A stretch of DNA of 64,000 nt from Phycisphaerae bacterium (GTDB lineage Bacteria > Planctomycetota > Phycisphaerae > Phycisphaerales > Phycisphaeraceae), in the NCBI GenBank assembly GCA_030432595.1, contig JAUIGU010000010.1:1-64000 (forward strand), read 5' to 3'. The notes under the pieces were generated by a model, which saw only the letters and a program-made list of their open reading frames with translations, searched no databases and was not told where the DNA came from. Shown piece by piece: positions 18,749 through 27,514 of the stretch. Made by a program: the position numbers and the translations under genes. The first letter of the stretch is position 1; each line of letters starts with the position of its first letter.

Positions 18749-18790
18749 AGCCGCGGTCGGCGTCCGCGGTTCTCGTCGTTACGCGGAATC

Positions 18791-18823
18791 TCCGAAAACA
18801 CCGGAAACGCTCGAAACTTCCGA
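18791..18823. repeat. CGAAAAC/CGGAAACG tandem repeat
   Basis: Three degenerate copies of a CGAAAC-type core with 3-4 base spacing lie between trpF and trpS. They are in the same style as the other short tandem repeats here. Confidence 0.5.
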
Positions 18824-18866
18824 TGCCATCGGCGGCTATGTGTGCCGTCCCGTTACACTTCGCCGC

Positions 18867-19859
18867 ATGAAACGCGTCCTCTCGGGCATCCAACCCTCCG
18901 GGCAGCTGCACCTGGGCAATTACGCCGGGGCGATCCGGCAGTTCCTCGACATGCAGCACGATCACGAAATCTTCGTGTTCGTCGCGAGTTACCACGCGCT
19001 CACAACGTCGGGCGACGCCGACGAGTTGCGCGCGAACATCCGGCAGGTCGTGATCGACTACCTCGCGTTCGGCCTGGACCCCAGCGAGTGCCACATCTAC
19101 CTGCAGCACGACGTGCCGGCGGTGTGTGAGCTCGCGTGGCTGTTGGGGTGTGTGTGCCCGAAGTCGCAGATGGACAAGGCGACGACGTACAAGGACAAGG
19201 TCGCCAAGGGCATAGCGGCGAGCGTCGGGCTGTTCACCTACCCGGTGCTGCAGGCGGCGGACATCCTCGCGGTGGACCCGGACGTCGTGCCCGTGGGCGC
19301 GGACCAGCAGCAGCACATCGAGATCACGCGCGACCTGGCCCAGCGGTTCAACCACCGCTACGGCACGGAGGACGCGCCGGTGTTCAAGGTGCCCGAGGTG
19401 ATGTTGCGCGAGGGCAGCGCGGTCGTGCCGGGCGTCGACGGGCAGAAGATGTCCAAGAGCTACGGCAACGGGATCGACCCGTTCATGGCCGAGAAGCCGC
19501 TGCGCAAACGGATTATGAAGATCGTCACGGACTCGAAACCGCCGGAAGAAGCGAAGGACCCGGAGGACTCGACCATCTTTCAGATTTATGTCGCGCTGGC
19601 CGGGCGGGAGGACGAGCGCACGCAGAAGCTGGCGGAGCGCTACCGCGCCTCGGGCGAGCACGGCATGGGTTACGGCGAAGCGAAACAGGCGCTGTTCGAA
19701 CTCGTGATGGACACGTTCAAGGATGCGCGGGCGCGGCGGGCGGACCTCATGCAAGACCCCGGGCACATCGACGCGGTGCTGCGCGACGGCGCGGCGGCGG
19801 CGAACGCGGTGATGGCCGGTGTGCTGGCGCGGGCGCGCAGTGCCGTCGGGTTGGGGTGA
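18867..19859 (+). CDS. trpS: Tryptophanyl-tRNA synthetase
   Basis: Class I aminoacyl-tRNA synthetase charging tRNA-Trp. The protein starts MKRVLSGIQPSGQLHLGNYAGA, containing the HIGH-type HLGN motif. The second signature QKMSKSYGNG is near residue 195. GADQQQHIEITRDLAQRFN and MDTFKDARARRADLM are also typical. 330 residues, the usual length. The chosen ATG removes about 57 residues of non-homologous frame upstream. Its end faces fliS with a hairpin between them that can stop transcription from both sides. Confidence 0.97.
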   Translation: MKRVLSGIQPSGQLHLGNYAGAIRQFLDMQHDHEIFVFVASYHALTTSGDADELRANIRQVVIDYLAFGLDPSECHIYLQHDVPAVCELAWLLGCVCPKSQMDKATTYKDKVAKGIAASVGLFTYPVLQAADILAVDPDVVPVGADQQQHIEITRDLAQRFNHRYGTEDAPVFKVPEVMLREGSAVVPGVDGQKMSKSYGNGIDPFMAEKPLRKRIMKIVTDSKPPEEAKDPEDSTIFQIYVALAGREDERTQKLAERYRASGEHGMGYGEAKQALFELVMDTFKDARARRADLMQDPGHIDAVLRDGAAAANAVMAGVLARARSAVGLG

Positions 19860-19867
19860 ACAAAAAG

Positions 19868-19897
19868 AAAACCCACGGACGGTGTCCGTGGGCTTCG
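19868..19897. terminator. Bidirectional hairpin between trpS and fliS (GAAGCCCACG family)
   Basis: Stem CCCACGGAC / GTCCGTGGG (9 pairs) with a three-base loop lies in the 64-base gap between convergent genes. It is followed by a T-rich, not pure T, stretch on the plus strand and by TTTTC on the minus strand. It belongs to the same palindrome family as 15621-15649. Confidence 0.7.
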
Positions 19898-19923
19898 CGT
19901 TTCGTTTCGGTTTGATCTTGCGG

Positions 19924-20391
19924 TCAGGCGCTCTTGGTGTAGGCGCTGAGGGCGGTCTGCTGGCTCGTCGCGGCGGTGCCGGGTTGATTCGCCTGCTCGG
20001 CGGCGGTCTTGTCCATGAGCATGACCCAGGTCTCGCGTTCGTAGCCCAGGAGCTTGATGGCCTCGTCGAGGGCTTCGCGGTCGCGGTTCATGTTCGCGTC
20101 CATGAGCAGCCGGTAGATGTAGGTGTAGAGCGCGTTGAGCTTCTCGACGATCTCGGGGGCGACGTCGGTCTTCATGCTGGTGGACAGCTCGAGGACGATC
20201 TTCTGCGTGCGGGAGACGTTGTCGTAGAGCTTCTCGTAGTCGGTCTTGCCACCGGTCTGCTCGGCCTCGAGCGTCTGGCGGGCGAGCTTGGCGAACTTGA
20301 GCGCGCCGTCGAAGAGCATGAGGCGCAGCTCCTGCGGGGAGGCGGTGAGGATCTTCGTGCGGAGATACGGGTTGGGGCCGGGCGCGGTCAT
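19924..20391 (-). CDS. fliS: Flagellar chaperone FliS
   Basis: Small helical protein that binds flagellin in the cytoplasm before export. The core reads NPYLRTKILTASPQELRLMLFDGALKFAKLAR, which is diagnostic for FliS, followed by four-helix-bundle residues through YIYRLLMDANMNRD. The start at 20391 gives 155 residues. An upstream extension of 27 codons looks unlike the family. No clear ribosome binding site is visible. It follows fliD on the same strand, the common fliD-fliS order, but a hairpin in the 161-base gap may reduce read-through. No flagellin gene is nearby. Confidence 0.9.
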   Translation of the reverse strand: MTAPGPNPYLRTKILTASPQELRLMLFDGALKFAKLARQTLEAEQTGGKTDYEKLYDNVSRTQKIVLELSTSMKTDVAPEIVEKLNALYTYIYRLLMDANMNRDREALDEAIKLLGYERETWVMLMDKTAAEQANQPGTAATSQQTALSAYTKSA

Positions 20392-20495
20392 GACGGGAGA
20401 GGTATCGGCCGGGGCGCGGGCTGTGGTTTGACGTTCGGGGCCGGGGGCCGATAACGCGGAGCTTCGCGGCACGGGAAGCGGCGGCTGTGTCTCGA

Positions 20496-20516
20496 CCCAC
20501 GGACGGCGTCCGTGGG
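20496..20516. repeat. GAAGCCCACG-family hairpin between fliD and fliS
   Basis: CCCACGGAC / GTCCGTGGG with a GGC loop. Its stem is the same as in the hairpin 620 bases away at 19868-19897. As it lies 36 bases after the fliD stop, it may act as a partial terminator. Confidence 0.7.
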
Positions 20517-20552
20517 CTTCACGCGCGACGGGTCAGCCGGTTCGGGTCACGC

Positions 20553-23500
20553 CTAGGCGGAGGCGGCGAGGACCTGGAGTTGGCTGAGCGCCGAGCCCTG
20601 GTCCTGGATCTGGGCGAGGGCGGTCTCCATGTTGTTGAACTGGCGTTGGAGTCGCTCGCGCTTGGCTTCGATGCTGTCGTTGATCGTGTCGATGCGGTTG
20701 TTGTTCTGGAGGATCTGGGTGTCGAGCCGGTCGATCGTGGACTGGAGGACGCCGAACTCCGCGTCGGTGAGGCGTTCGAGGAGCCGGTCGATCTCGACGG
20801 CGATGCCCTCGGCGATGACGGTCTCGGTCGGCTCGTTGGTGTCGGGGTCGAGCTCGAACTCTTCGGTGGCGAACAGCTCGCGGACGGCGTCGGGGTCGGT
20901 GTCGATGGCTTCGCGGAGCTTGCCTTCGTCGATTTCGATGGACGTGCCGCCGCTGCCGACGGTGATGCCGATCTGCGAGAGCGACTGGTACCGGCCGGTC
21001 AAGTCGGTGTTGAACCCGATCACGGCGTTGAACAGCGACGAGCGGACCTGCTGGAGGACGGGGTCGCCGAGCAGGAGGCCGCGCTCTTCGGTTTCGGTGT
21101 CGAAGCTGTCGAGCTCGTCGATGCGGGTGACGATCTCGTTAAAGCCGGTGACGAAGTTGCTGACCTCTTCGACGAGCCTCTCGGGGTCGTCGCTGACGGT
21201 GAGGCTGACGGGCTCGTCGGAGGTGGCGTTGAGGGTGATGGTGGAGCCGGGGATGACGCCCTCGAGGGTGTTGTCGGTGGACCGGACGAAGGTGGCGGAG
21301 GCGGGGTCGTCGCCGCCGAGCAGGACGGCGGCGTCGCGGGCCTCGATGAAGGTGTCGGCGTTGAAGCCGGCGCCGCCGTCGTCGAAGATGAACGCCCCGA
21401 CGGTGCCGGTCTTGTCGGCGGAGAGGTTGAGGCGGAAGGGGTTGCCCAGCGAGCCGTCGTTGATGACGCCGGCCGAGATGCCCAGCCCGGCGTCCTCGAT
21501 CTTGGTGGCAAGGTCTTCGAGGGTGTCGGTGCCGGTGATGGTGAGGGTGCGTTCGTAGCTGCCGTTGATGTTCTCACCGGGCGCGGCGGCGGTGCCGGCT
21601 AGCCCCAAGTCGGCGGCGGCACTGCCCTCGAGGTCCTCGATCTGGAGTTCGACGAAGCCGGGGCCGGTGTCCTCGATGAGGATGCCGTCACCGGTGTCGT
21701 TGAGGCGGGCGGTGAGCTGGAGGCCGCGCGAGTTGATCTCGTTGAGGACGGCGGCGATGGTGGTCTCGTCGCCCTGGGTGAGGTCGACCTGCGCGCTCGC
21801 GCCCGAAGAGTCCCGGATGGTGAAGATGCCGGGATCGACGCCCAGCGACGCGGTCAGCGTCGAGCCGGCGACGTACTGGTACTGCAGGTTGCCCGAGTCG
21901 GCGAAGCCGTCCTCGAAGGTGCCGAGGAGCCCGAGCGCTTCGCCGCCGTCGCCGGTGAGGTCGGCGATGATCAAATCGCCGGCACCCTCGGCCTGGTCCT
22001 TGATCTGGAGGCCGTGCCCGGCGCGGTTGAGCGTGGCCTTGACGCCGGCGCCGGCGTCGTTGATCGCGTCCAACAGGTCGCGGACGCTCTGGGCGGTCGA
22101 GATGTCCACGTCGGTGACGCCGCCGGCCGAGTTGGTGATGCGCAGCGTGCCGGGCCCGGTCGCGGCCTGGGGCGTGGGCGTGGGGTCCACGTCGTTGCCG
22201 AGCACGGTGCTCGTCGCGGCGTCGACGATCAGGCCCAGCTCCGTGCCGGCCGTGCCGTTGGGCTCGGTGACGCGGAGGTTGACCAGGGGGATCGCCGTGT
22301 TGTCGGTGAGACGGAAGGCGTTGCCCTCGATGCTGAGCGAAAGCGTGCCGCCCGAGTCGGCGTCGATCAGGTCGATGAGGTCCTGGGCGGTAGCGGCGCC
22401 GTCAAGATCGAAGTCGTAGGTCGAGCCGTTACGGGCGCGGACGGTCAGGTCGATGTCGCCGTCGCCCGAGGTGTTCAGGCCGCCGCCGTTGAAGAACTCG
22501 GAGATCGGTGTGGTGGTGTCGAGCGTGCTCTGCAGGATCGTGTCGGTGCCGCCGCCGCCGTTGACGTAGCGGAGCAGCTTCGAGTTGATGGCGGCGATGA
22601 GGCGTTCCCCGTCGATGTCGCCGTTGGCGTCGTCGTCGGCGCCCTCGATCCCCAGGTCCGCGGCGGCCGTGGACGCGCCGACGGAGGCAACGGTGAAGCC
22701 CGCGCCGCCGCCGGTGGTGTCGGTGAGCTTGAGGCCGTAGCCGTCGTCGGTGACCGCCCCGGTGACTTCGTCGCCGGTGCCTTCCTCGATGAGCTTGATG
22801 ACGTCGCCGAGCGTGGCGGCGCCGTCGAGGTTGATGGAGTAATTCCCGCCGCCGGCGGTGGTGATCTGCAGGTCGGCGCTGCCGCTGGCGACGCCGACGC
22901 CCTTGCCGTCGTTGAGCGTGGCCAGCACGGAGGACTTGCCGACGGTGTTGATCTGCTCGCCCGTGATCGTGCTGCTGGCGACGCTGGCGACCAGGCCCAG
23001 CGAGTCGGCGGTCTCGCCGTCGCCCAGGTCGTAGACCTCGAAGAGGTTGGTGGTCTGGCCGGTCTGGTCGGTGAGCTCGATGCCGTCGGCGCCGAGCGTG
23101 GCGCTGACGCGGATGTCGACGTTCTCGTTGATGCGTTCGAGGACGTCATCGACGGTGATGACGTCGGAGAGGTCGATGATGGCGCTGTCGCCGGCGCGGT
23201 CGTTGATGCGGATCTTGCCGCGCTGGATGCCCTCGCCGCCGTTGAGGTCTTCGAGGAAGGTCGTGCTGTCGAGGCGCGAGAGGCCCTTCTCGAAGGTGAG
23301 CGTGGTACCCGAGGGCGCGACGGGCGTGGTGGTGTCGTCGGTGAAGCCGCGCGTGATGAGCTGCTGGCTGGCGGAGAGCTGCTTGACGGTGAGCTTGTAT
23401 TCGCCGGTCGCGGTGCCGGCGCTGGAGCTGATGGTCGCGATGGCCTCGTTGCTGCTGCCCGAGGTGGTGGCGGTGTGGGTCGCGTCCAGGGCGAGCCGGT

Positions 23501-23687
23501 TGGCGTTGAGTTTGAGCGACAGCAACTGGGCGGAGATGCCCGCGAAGGCGGACTGCTGCTCTTGGAGCGTGGCGTTCTGGGCCTCGACGCGCAGGCGCGG
23601 CTGGGTCTCCAACTCGATCAGTTGGTCGATGATGTCGGCGGTGTTGATCCCGCTGACCAGGCCGATGCTCGAGGTGATCTGTCCCAT
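20553..23687 (-). CDS. fliD: Flagellar filament cap protein FliD, giant form with about six flagellin-IN motifs
   Basis: Filament cap (hook-associated protein 2). The N-terminus ITSSIGLVSGINTADIIDQL and an early coiled coil match FliD_N. The end matches FliD_C: NFVTGFNEIVTRIDELDSFD, SLFNAVIGFNTDLTGRYQSL, IGITVGSGGTSIEIDE, then a long helical tail (RLDTQILQNNNRIDTIND). At 1044 residues it is about twice the usual 400-550. The extra mass is a series of flagellin-IN-type motifs, roughly at residues 175, 285, 430, 535, 635 and 720 (for example TVDDVLERINENVDIRVSAT, TLGDVIKLIEEG, SVRDLLDAINDAG, TLEDLATKIEDAG). A sigma-28-like -10 box lies 73 bases upstream. Confidence 0.94.
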   Translation of the reverse strand: MGQITSSIGLVSGINTADIIDQLIELETQPRLRVEAQNATLQEQQSAFAGISAQLLSLKLNANRLALDATHTATTSGSSNEAIATISSSAGTATGEYKLTVKQLSASQQLITRGFTDDTTTPVAPSGTTLTFEKGLSRLDSTTFLEDLNGGEGIQRGKIRINDRAGDSAIIDLSDVITVDDVLERINENVDIRVSATLGADGIELTDQTGQTTNLFEVYDLGDGETADSLGLVASVASSTITGEQINTVGKSSVLATLNDGKGVGVASGSADLQITTAGGGNYSINLDGAATLGDVIKLIEEGTGDEVTGAVTDDGYGLKLTDTTGGGAGFTVASVGASTAAADLGIEGADDDANGDIDGERLIAAINSKLLRYVNGGGGTDTILQSTLDTTTPISEFFNGGGLNTSGDGDIDLTVRARNGSTYDFDLDGAATAQDLIDLIDADSGGTLSLSIEGNAFRLTDNTAIPLVNLRVTEPNGTAGTELGLIVDAATSTVLGNDVDPTPTPQAATGPGTLRITNSAGGVTDVDISTAQSVRDLLDAINDAGAGVKATLNRAGHGLQIKDQAEGAGDLIIADLTGDGGEALGLLGTFEDGFADSGNLQYQYVAGSTLTASLGVDPGIFTIRDSSGASAQVDLTQGDETTIAAVLNEINSRGLQLTARLNDTGDGILIEDTGPGFVELQIEDLEGSAAADLGLAGTAAAPGENINGSYERTLTITGTDTLEDLATKIEDAGLGISAGVINDGSLGNPFRLNLSADKTGTVGAFIFDDGGAGFNADTFIEARDAAVLLGGDDPASATFVRSTDNTLEGVIPGSTITLNATSDEPVSLTVSDDPERLVEEVSNFVTGFNEIVTRIDELDSFDTETEERGLLLGDPVLQQVRSSLFNAVIGFNTDLTGRYQSLSQIGITVGSGGTSIEIDEGKLREAIDTDPDAVRELFATEEFELDPDTNEPTETVIAEGIAVEIDRLLERLTDAEFGVLQSTIDRLDTQILQNNNRIDTINDSIEAKRERLQRQFNNMETALAQIQDQGSALSQLQVLAASA

Positions 23688-23759
23688 GGTGGTTCCGGGG
23701 CCGAATCGCCGACACGCGGGGTGGGTGCCGGCCGCGCCCGATCAGGTCCCATAAAGCCT

Positions 23760-23767
23760 TTATCGGC
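23760..23767 (-). promoter_or_regulatory. Candidate sigma-28 (FliA) -10 box upstream of fliD
   Basis: The minus strand reads GCCGATAA, an exact match to the enteric FliA -10 box, 73 bases before the fliD ATG. The -35 side is weaker (TCAAGCGT, about two bases farther away than ideal), so this is a candidate only. The gap 23688-24091 otherwise holds the small-RNA candidate described next and no gene. Confidence 0.4.
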
Positions 23768-23902
23768 AACGGGGTTAAGCACGCTTGAGCTGGCCGTTCA
23801 ACTGACCTACGGGGTCACCCCATGCGAAAGATTCTGTGCAAATCAATCGCCGTAAATACACGTAGTGACATGTACTTGGCACTCGTGGCGTATCGACACG
23901 CA

Positions 23903-24026
23903 TATAATGTGAGTCGCATCGCACAACTCAACCCGGCCGGTCAGACCACCTCAACAACCGCTCGACCCGATTGTGCCCCCGTCGCGAACCTACACGGATC
24001 CCCCCCGCGCGACGGGGGCCGTTTTT
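23903..24026 (+). ncRNA. Candidate small RNA: TATAAT box followed by a strong intrinsic terminator
   Basis: A perfect TATAAT at 23903-23908 would start a transcript near 23915. It would end at a 12-base perfect stem (GCCCCCGTCGCG at 23975-23986 against 24008-24019), a 21-base loop and GTTTTT. The resulting RNA would be about 110 bases. The -35 is poor: TTGGCA at 23876-23881 is 21 bases away. No credible coding frame ends before the terminator, and both flanking genes run on the other strand, so the terminator has no obvious protein gene to serve. Confidence 0.4.
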
Positions 24027-24091
24027 GAGCAAGCGCATTTACTTGTTTTCACAACAACTTACGTCGGTCTCGTTTGCGCCCGGACGGAGCG

Positions 24092-25174
24092 TCAGCGGCC
24101 CGCCGGAATCGCACAATCCGTGGGCGCATCGTCCGCTCGGCCGTCTCGCTCCGCCTCCGGTGGAACGTTCCGAACGCCCGGCCCGTCACCGCTATAAAAA
24201 CGCTCCAACACCGCGTGCCACTCACGCAGGCTCGATGCCGCAATGAAGCACTGTTTCACTTCGTCACCGCACGGGTGATGCCGGGCGAAGCGGATGCCGA
24301 ACTTCCGCATCGTGCGCGACGCCAGCGACTCGCCGTGCATCGCCACCGACATCGTGAAGTGCTCGTGCAGGACGTCACGCTGCTCGAAGATGGTCGGCGG
24401 GCGCATCGCGCCCGGGTCGCCGGCCATGAGCTTCCGCGCCTGCGTGAACACCCACGGGTTCCCGATACACCCGCGTGCGACCGACACCCAGTCCACGCCG
24501 GTCTGCTCGATCATCGCGAAGATGTCGGGCGCTTCCCACACGTCGCCCGATCCGCCGATGGTGAAGCCGCGGGCCTTCGCGTCGTCGCCGTATTGATCAA
24601 CGATCTCGCGCAGCGCCGACCGCCGACCGGGCCCGACGTACTTCTGCTGCACCGTCCGGCTGTGCACGGTCGCGCCGGAAAAACCCTGCTCCATCGCCGC
24701 CTGAAAGATGCGGTGAAACGCCGACACCATCTCGGGCGTGTCGTCGTAGCTGCGCCGCAGTTTCACGGTCATCGGCACTTCCCCGCCGACCGCGTCCGCC
24801 ACCGCCGCCAGGATCGCCACCGCCTCGTCCGGCACGCTCAGCAGGTGCCCGCCGCGGGCCTTTTTCTTGATCTTCTTCACCGGGCATGCCAAATTCACGT
24901 CCACCACGTCGTAACCCAGCGACACCAGCACCCTCGCCCCGGCCGCGATGTCGTCGGGGTGGCTGCCCATCAACTGCCCGGCGATGGGGTGGTCCCGGTC
25001 GCCGAGTTCCGCCGCCTTGACGCCCTTGCCGCCGTTGAGCAGGAACACGTCGAGCATCGCCTCGGTGATGCAGTACGGGCAGCCATGCTTCCGCGCGACC
25101 ATCCGCATCGCCGCGTCGGAATACCCCGCCAGCCCCGCCTGGTAGAACGGCGCGTCGATGACGACCGCCCGCAT
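24092..25174 (-). CDS. tRNA-dihydrouridine synthase
   Basis: FMN enzyme reducing uridines in tRNA. I chose the ATG at 25174 because AAGG lies 7 bases before it and it gives MRAVVIDAPFYQAGLAGYSD, aligning with the family's N-terminus; longer frames reach 25315. The catalytic cysteine is in NLACPVKKIKKKARGG. PMTVKLRRSYDD, ATVHSRTVQQKY and GGSGDVWEAPDIFAMIEQTGVDWVSVARGCIGNPW follow the Dus barrel order. 360 residues is normal for the family. Which of dusA, dusB or dusC it corresponds to is not clear; it looks closest to DusB. The divergent lipoprotein gene starts about 50 bases away. Confidence 0.92.
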   Translation of the reverse strand: MRAVVIDAPFYQAGLAGYSDAAMRMVARKHGCPYCITEAMLDVFLLNGGKGVKAAELGDRDHPIAGQLMGSHPDDIAAGARVLVSLGYDVVDVNLACPVKKIKKKARGGHLLSVPDEAVAILAAVADAVGGEVPMTVKLRRSYDDTPEMVSAFHRIFQAAMEQGFSGATVHSRTVQQKYVGPGRRSALREIVDQYGDDAKARGFTIGGSGDVWEAPDIFAMIEQTGVDWVSVARGCIGNPWVFTQARKLMAGDPGAMRPPTIFEQRDVLHEHFTMSVAMHGESLASRTMRKFGIRFARHHPCGDEVKQCFIAASSLREWHAVLERFYSGDGPGVRNVPPEAERDGRADDAPTDCAIPAGR

Positions 25175-25223
25175 TTCGTCGCCTTGTTTGCCCAATCGCA
25201 GCATCGCGGCCATGATACGAGGC

Positions 25224-25694
25224 ATGCCCCGCCGAGCCCCGCTGACCGCGATCACCCCGATTCTTCTGGGCACCGCCGTGCTCACCGGCTGCACCGCCCC
25301 GCTGCCCGTCGGCACCGCCGAGCAACGCCAGCAACTCGCCCAGCTCCGCTACCCCGCCGACGCCGACGCCGGCAAACCCCTCCACGTCGATGTCGAACGC
25401 ACCGGCCAGGGCCTGCGCTTCGTCAACCGCGAGCCGCGCGAGTTCCGTGACGCCGTCGTCTGGATCAACCAGCAGTACGCCGGCCGCGTCGATCGCCTCC
25501 GCATCGGCACCGGCAACACCGTGCCGCTCAACCGCTTCGTCAACCAACACGGCGAGGCCTTCCCCACCGACAGCTTCCTCGCCCCCGACGACTCCCAGGC
25601 CGTGGTCAGCGTCGAACTCGTCGCCGCCGCCGACGGCCGCCCCACCCGCCACGCCATGACCGTCTGGCCGGACAAACGCTGGTTCGAGGACTGA
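25224..25694 (+). CDS. Small lipoprotein of unknown function
   Basis: 156 residues with a lipoprotein signal: a basic start (MPRRAPLTAITPILL), a hydrophobic core and LTGC, after which the acylated cysteine would be residue 24. An ATG at 25212 four codons earlier is also possible. The mature part is one small domain (about residues 40-150) with VDVERTGQGLRFVNREPR and VVWINQQYAGRVDRLRIG, which suggests a beta-rich fold. I do not recognise the family. It is divergent from dus and followed by a long GGGTCTGGGG hairpin before pgi. Confidence 0.7.
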   Translation: MPRRAPLTAITPILLGTAVLTGCTAPLPVGTAEQRQQLAQLRYPADADAGKPLHVDVERTGQGLRFVNREPREFRDAVVWINQQYAGRVDRLRIGTGNTVPLNRFVNQHGEAFPTDSFLAPDDSQAVVSVELVAAADGRPTRHAMTVWPDKRWFED

Positions 25695-25708
25695 CCTTGC
25701 TGGGGGCT

Positions 25709-25837
25709 GGGGTCTGGGGCTTGGGGTTGGGCCAGAAACGTAAAGGTCCGCCCATTACTTTTTTCGATCATTCGCTGAATGGGGATACAAACCCAAGCGG
25801 CACGAAGCTGCAGACCAAACCCCAAGCCCCAGACCCC
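25709..25837. repeat. Long inverted repeat of GGGTCTGGGGCTTGGGG type
   Basis: A perfect 20-base arm at 25709-25728 pairs with 25818-25837 across an 89-base loop. Each arm is itself a tandem of TGGGG-type units. It fills the space between the lipoprotein stop and pgi and could terminate the former or fold in the pgi leader. Confidence 0.8.
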
Positions 25838-25884
25838 AGACCCGCCCCACCCGGCCGCCACTCAACCCCAAACCCGAGCACGCC

Positions 25885-27456
25885 ATGACCGCCGCCGAAC
25901 TCTGGAAGCGCTACAAGAAGCACCTCTGCAAGGTCACGCCCCTCGGGTTCACGCTCGACATCTCCCGCATGGATTTCCCCGACGGGTTCCTCAAGTCCAT
26001 GGAGCCGGCCATGCAGGACGCGTTCGCCGCGATGGACCAGCTCGAGGCCGGCGCGATCGCCAACCCCGACGAAGGCCGGATGGTCGGGCACTACTGGCTG
26101 CGCAACGCCGACCTTGCGCCCAAGCCCGAACTGCAGAAGGCCATCCGCGACACCGTTGAGGACGTCAAGGCCTTCGCCACGGCCATCCACAAAAAAGACA
26201 TCATCCCGCCCAACGCCGCGAAGTTCACGGACGTCCTCTCCATCGGTATCGGCGGCTCGGCGCTGGGCCCGCAGCTCGTCTCCGACGCGCTCGGCGTCAA
26301 ACGCGACAAGATGAAGATGCACTTCATCGACAACACCGACACCGACGGCATCCACCGCACCCTCGAAGGTCTGGGCAGCAAGCTCAAGTCCACGCTCGTG
26401 CTGGTCATCTCCAAGTCCGGCGGCACGCCCGAACCGCGCAACGGCATGATCGAGGCCGAGGCGTACTTCAAAGCCAAGGGCCACGTTTTTTCGAAGCACG
26501 CCGTCGCCATCACGGGCGACGGATCCAAGCTCGATGAACACGCAAAGAGCAACGGCTGGCTCAAGCGCTTCCCCATGTGGGACTGGGTCGGCGGGCGCAC
26601 CTCCGTCATGGCCACCGTCGGGCTCGTGCCCATGGCCCTCCAGGGCATCGACATCCAGAAGTTCCTCGACGGTGCCGCCAAGATGGACGGCGCTACTCGC
26701 GAACCCACCACCAAAAAGAACCCCGCCGCCCTGCTCGCCCTCATGTGGCACCACGCCACCAACGGCAAGGGCGACAAGGACATGGTCGTCCTGCCCTACA
26801 AAGACCGTCTGCTGCTCTTCTCGCGCTACCTCCAACAACTCGTGATGGAGTCGCTGGGCAAAGAACACGACCTGAACGGCAACGTCGTCGAGCAGGGCAT
26901 CGCCGTCTACGGCAACAAGGGCTCCACCGACCAGCACGCCTACGTCCAGCAACTCCGCGACGGCGTCGACAACTTCTTTGTCACCTTCGTCGTCGGGCTG
27001 CAGGACACGGCACGCCCGCTCAAACCCGAAGACGCCGTCGAAGTCGATCCCGGCGTCACCGCGGGCGACTACCTCAACGGGTTCTGGCAAGGCACCCGCA
27101 CCGCCCTCTACGACAAGGGCCGCGGCTCAGTCACTATCACGGTCAAGAAAGTAGATGTGCAAACGCTCGGCGCCTTGATCGCGCTCTATGAACGCGCGGT
27201 CGGTTTCTACGCGACCCTCGTGAACATCAACGCCTACCACCAGCCCGGCGTCGAAGCCGGCAAGAAGGCCGCCGCCGCCGTCCTCGACGTCCAGCACGCC
27301 GCGGTGTCCAAGCTCACCGACACGCCGCAGACCGCCGACGATCTCGCCAACGCGATCGGCAACCCCGACGCCGCCGAGCCCATCCACCACATCATGGAAC
27401 ACCTCGCGGCGAACAAACGGGTGAAGAAGTCGGGCAGCAAGTATTCCGCCCTCTGA
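25885..27456 (+). CDS. pgi: Glucose-6-phosphate isomerase
   Basis: Cytoplasmic enzyme interconverting glucose 6-phosphate and fructose 6-phosphate. 523 residues. [19 protein letters not shown] near residue 117, [60 protein letters not shown] and [11 protein letters not shown] are conserved PGI blocks that include the catalytic Glu and His. Length is between the short archaeal and the long enteric types. Its product fructose 6-phosphate is the substrate of GlmS (31420-33339) in the same region, though the genes are not in one operon. Confidence 0.96.
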   Translation: MTAAELWKRYKKHLCKVTPLGFTLDISRMDFPDGFLKSMEPAMQDAFAAMDQLEAGAIANPDEGRMVGHYWLRNADLAPKPELQKAIRDTVEDVKAFATAIHKKDIIPPNAAKFTDVLSIGIGGSALGPQLVSDALGVKRDKMKMHFIDNTDTDGIHRTLEGLGSKLKSTLVLVISKSGGTPEPRNGMIEAEAYFKAKGHVFSKHAVAITGDGSKLDEHAKSNGWLKRFPMWDWVGGRTSVMATVGLVPMALQGIDIQKFLDGAAKMDGATREPTTKKNPAALLALMWHHATNGKGDKDMVVLPYKDRLLLFSRYLQQLVMESLGKEHDLNGNVVEQGIAVYGNKGSTDQHAYVQQLRDGVDNFFVTFVVGLQDTARPLKPEDAVEVDPGVTAGDYLNGFWQGTRTALYDKGRGSVTITVKKVDVQTLGALIALYERAVGFYATLVNINAYHQPGVEAGKKAAAAVLDVQHAAVSKLTDTPQTADDLANAIGNPDAAEPIHHIMEHLAANKRVKKSGSKYSAL

Positions 27457-27514
27457 ACACGAACCGGCCCGGGCTCACGTCCGTAACACCACGACGTCAG
27501 TGAGCACACCGGGC

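Noticed and set aside
20447-20454. GCCGATAA octamer on the plus strand near fliS
   Set aside because: It points away from fliS and no gene follows in its direction, so a sigma-28 promoter is unlikely.
22014-23855. 613-codon plus-strand frame across fliD
   Set aside because: Antisense shadow of fliD; the minus-strand frame has clear FliD ends.
23822-24028. 68-codon plus-strand frame near the fliD gap
   Set aside because: It runs through the TATAAT box and the terminator stem, has no ribosome binding site and ends inside the terminator.
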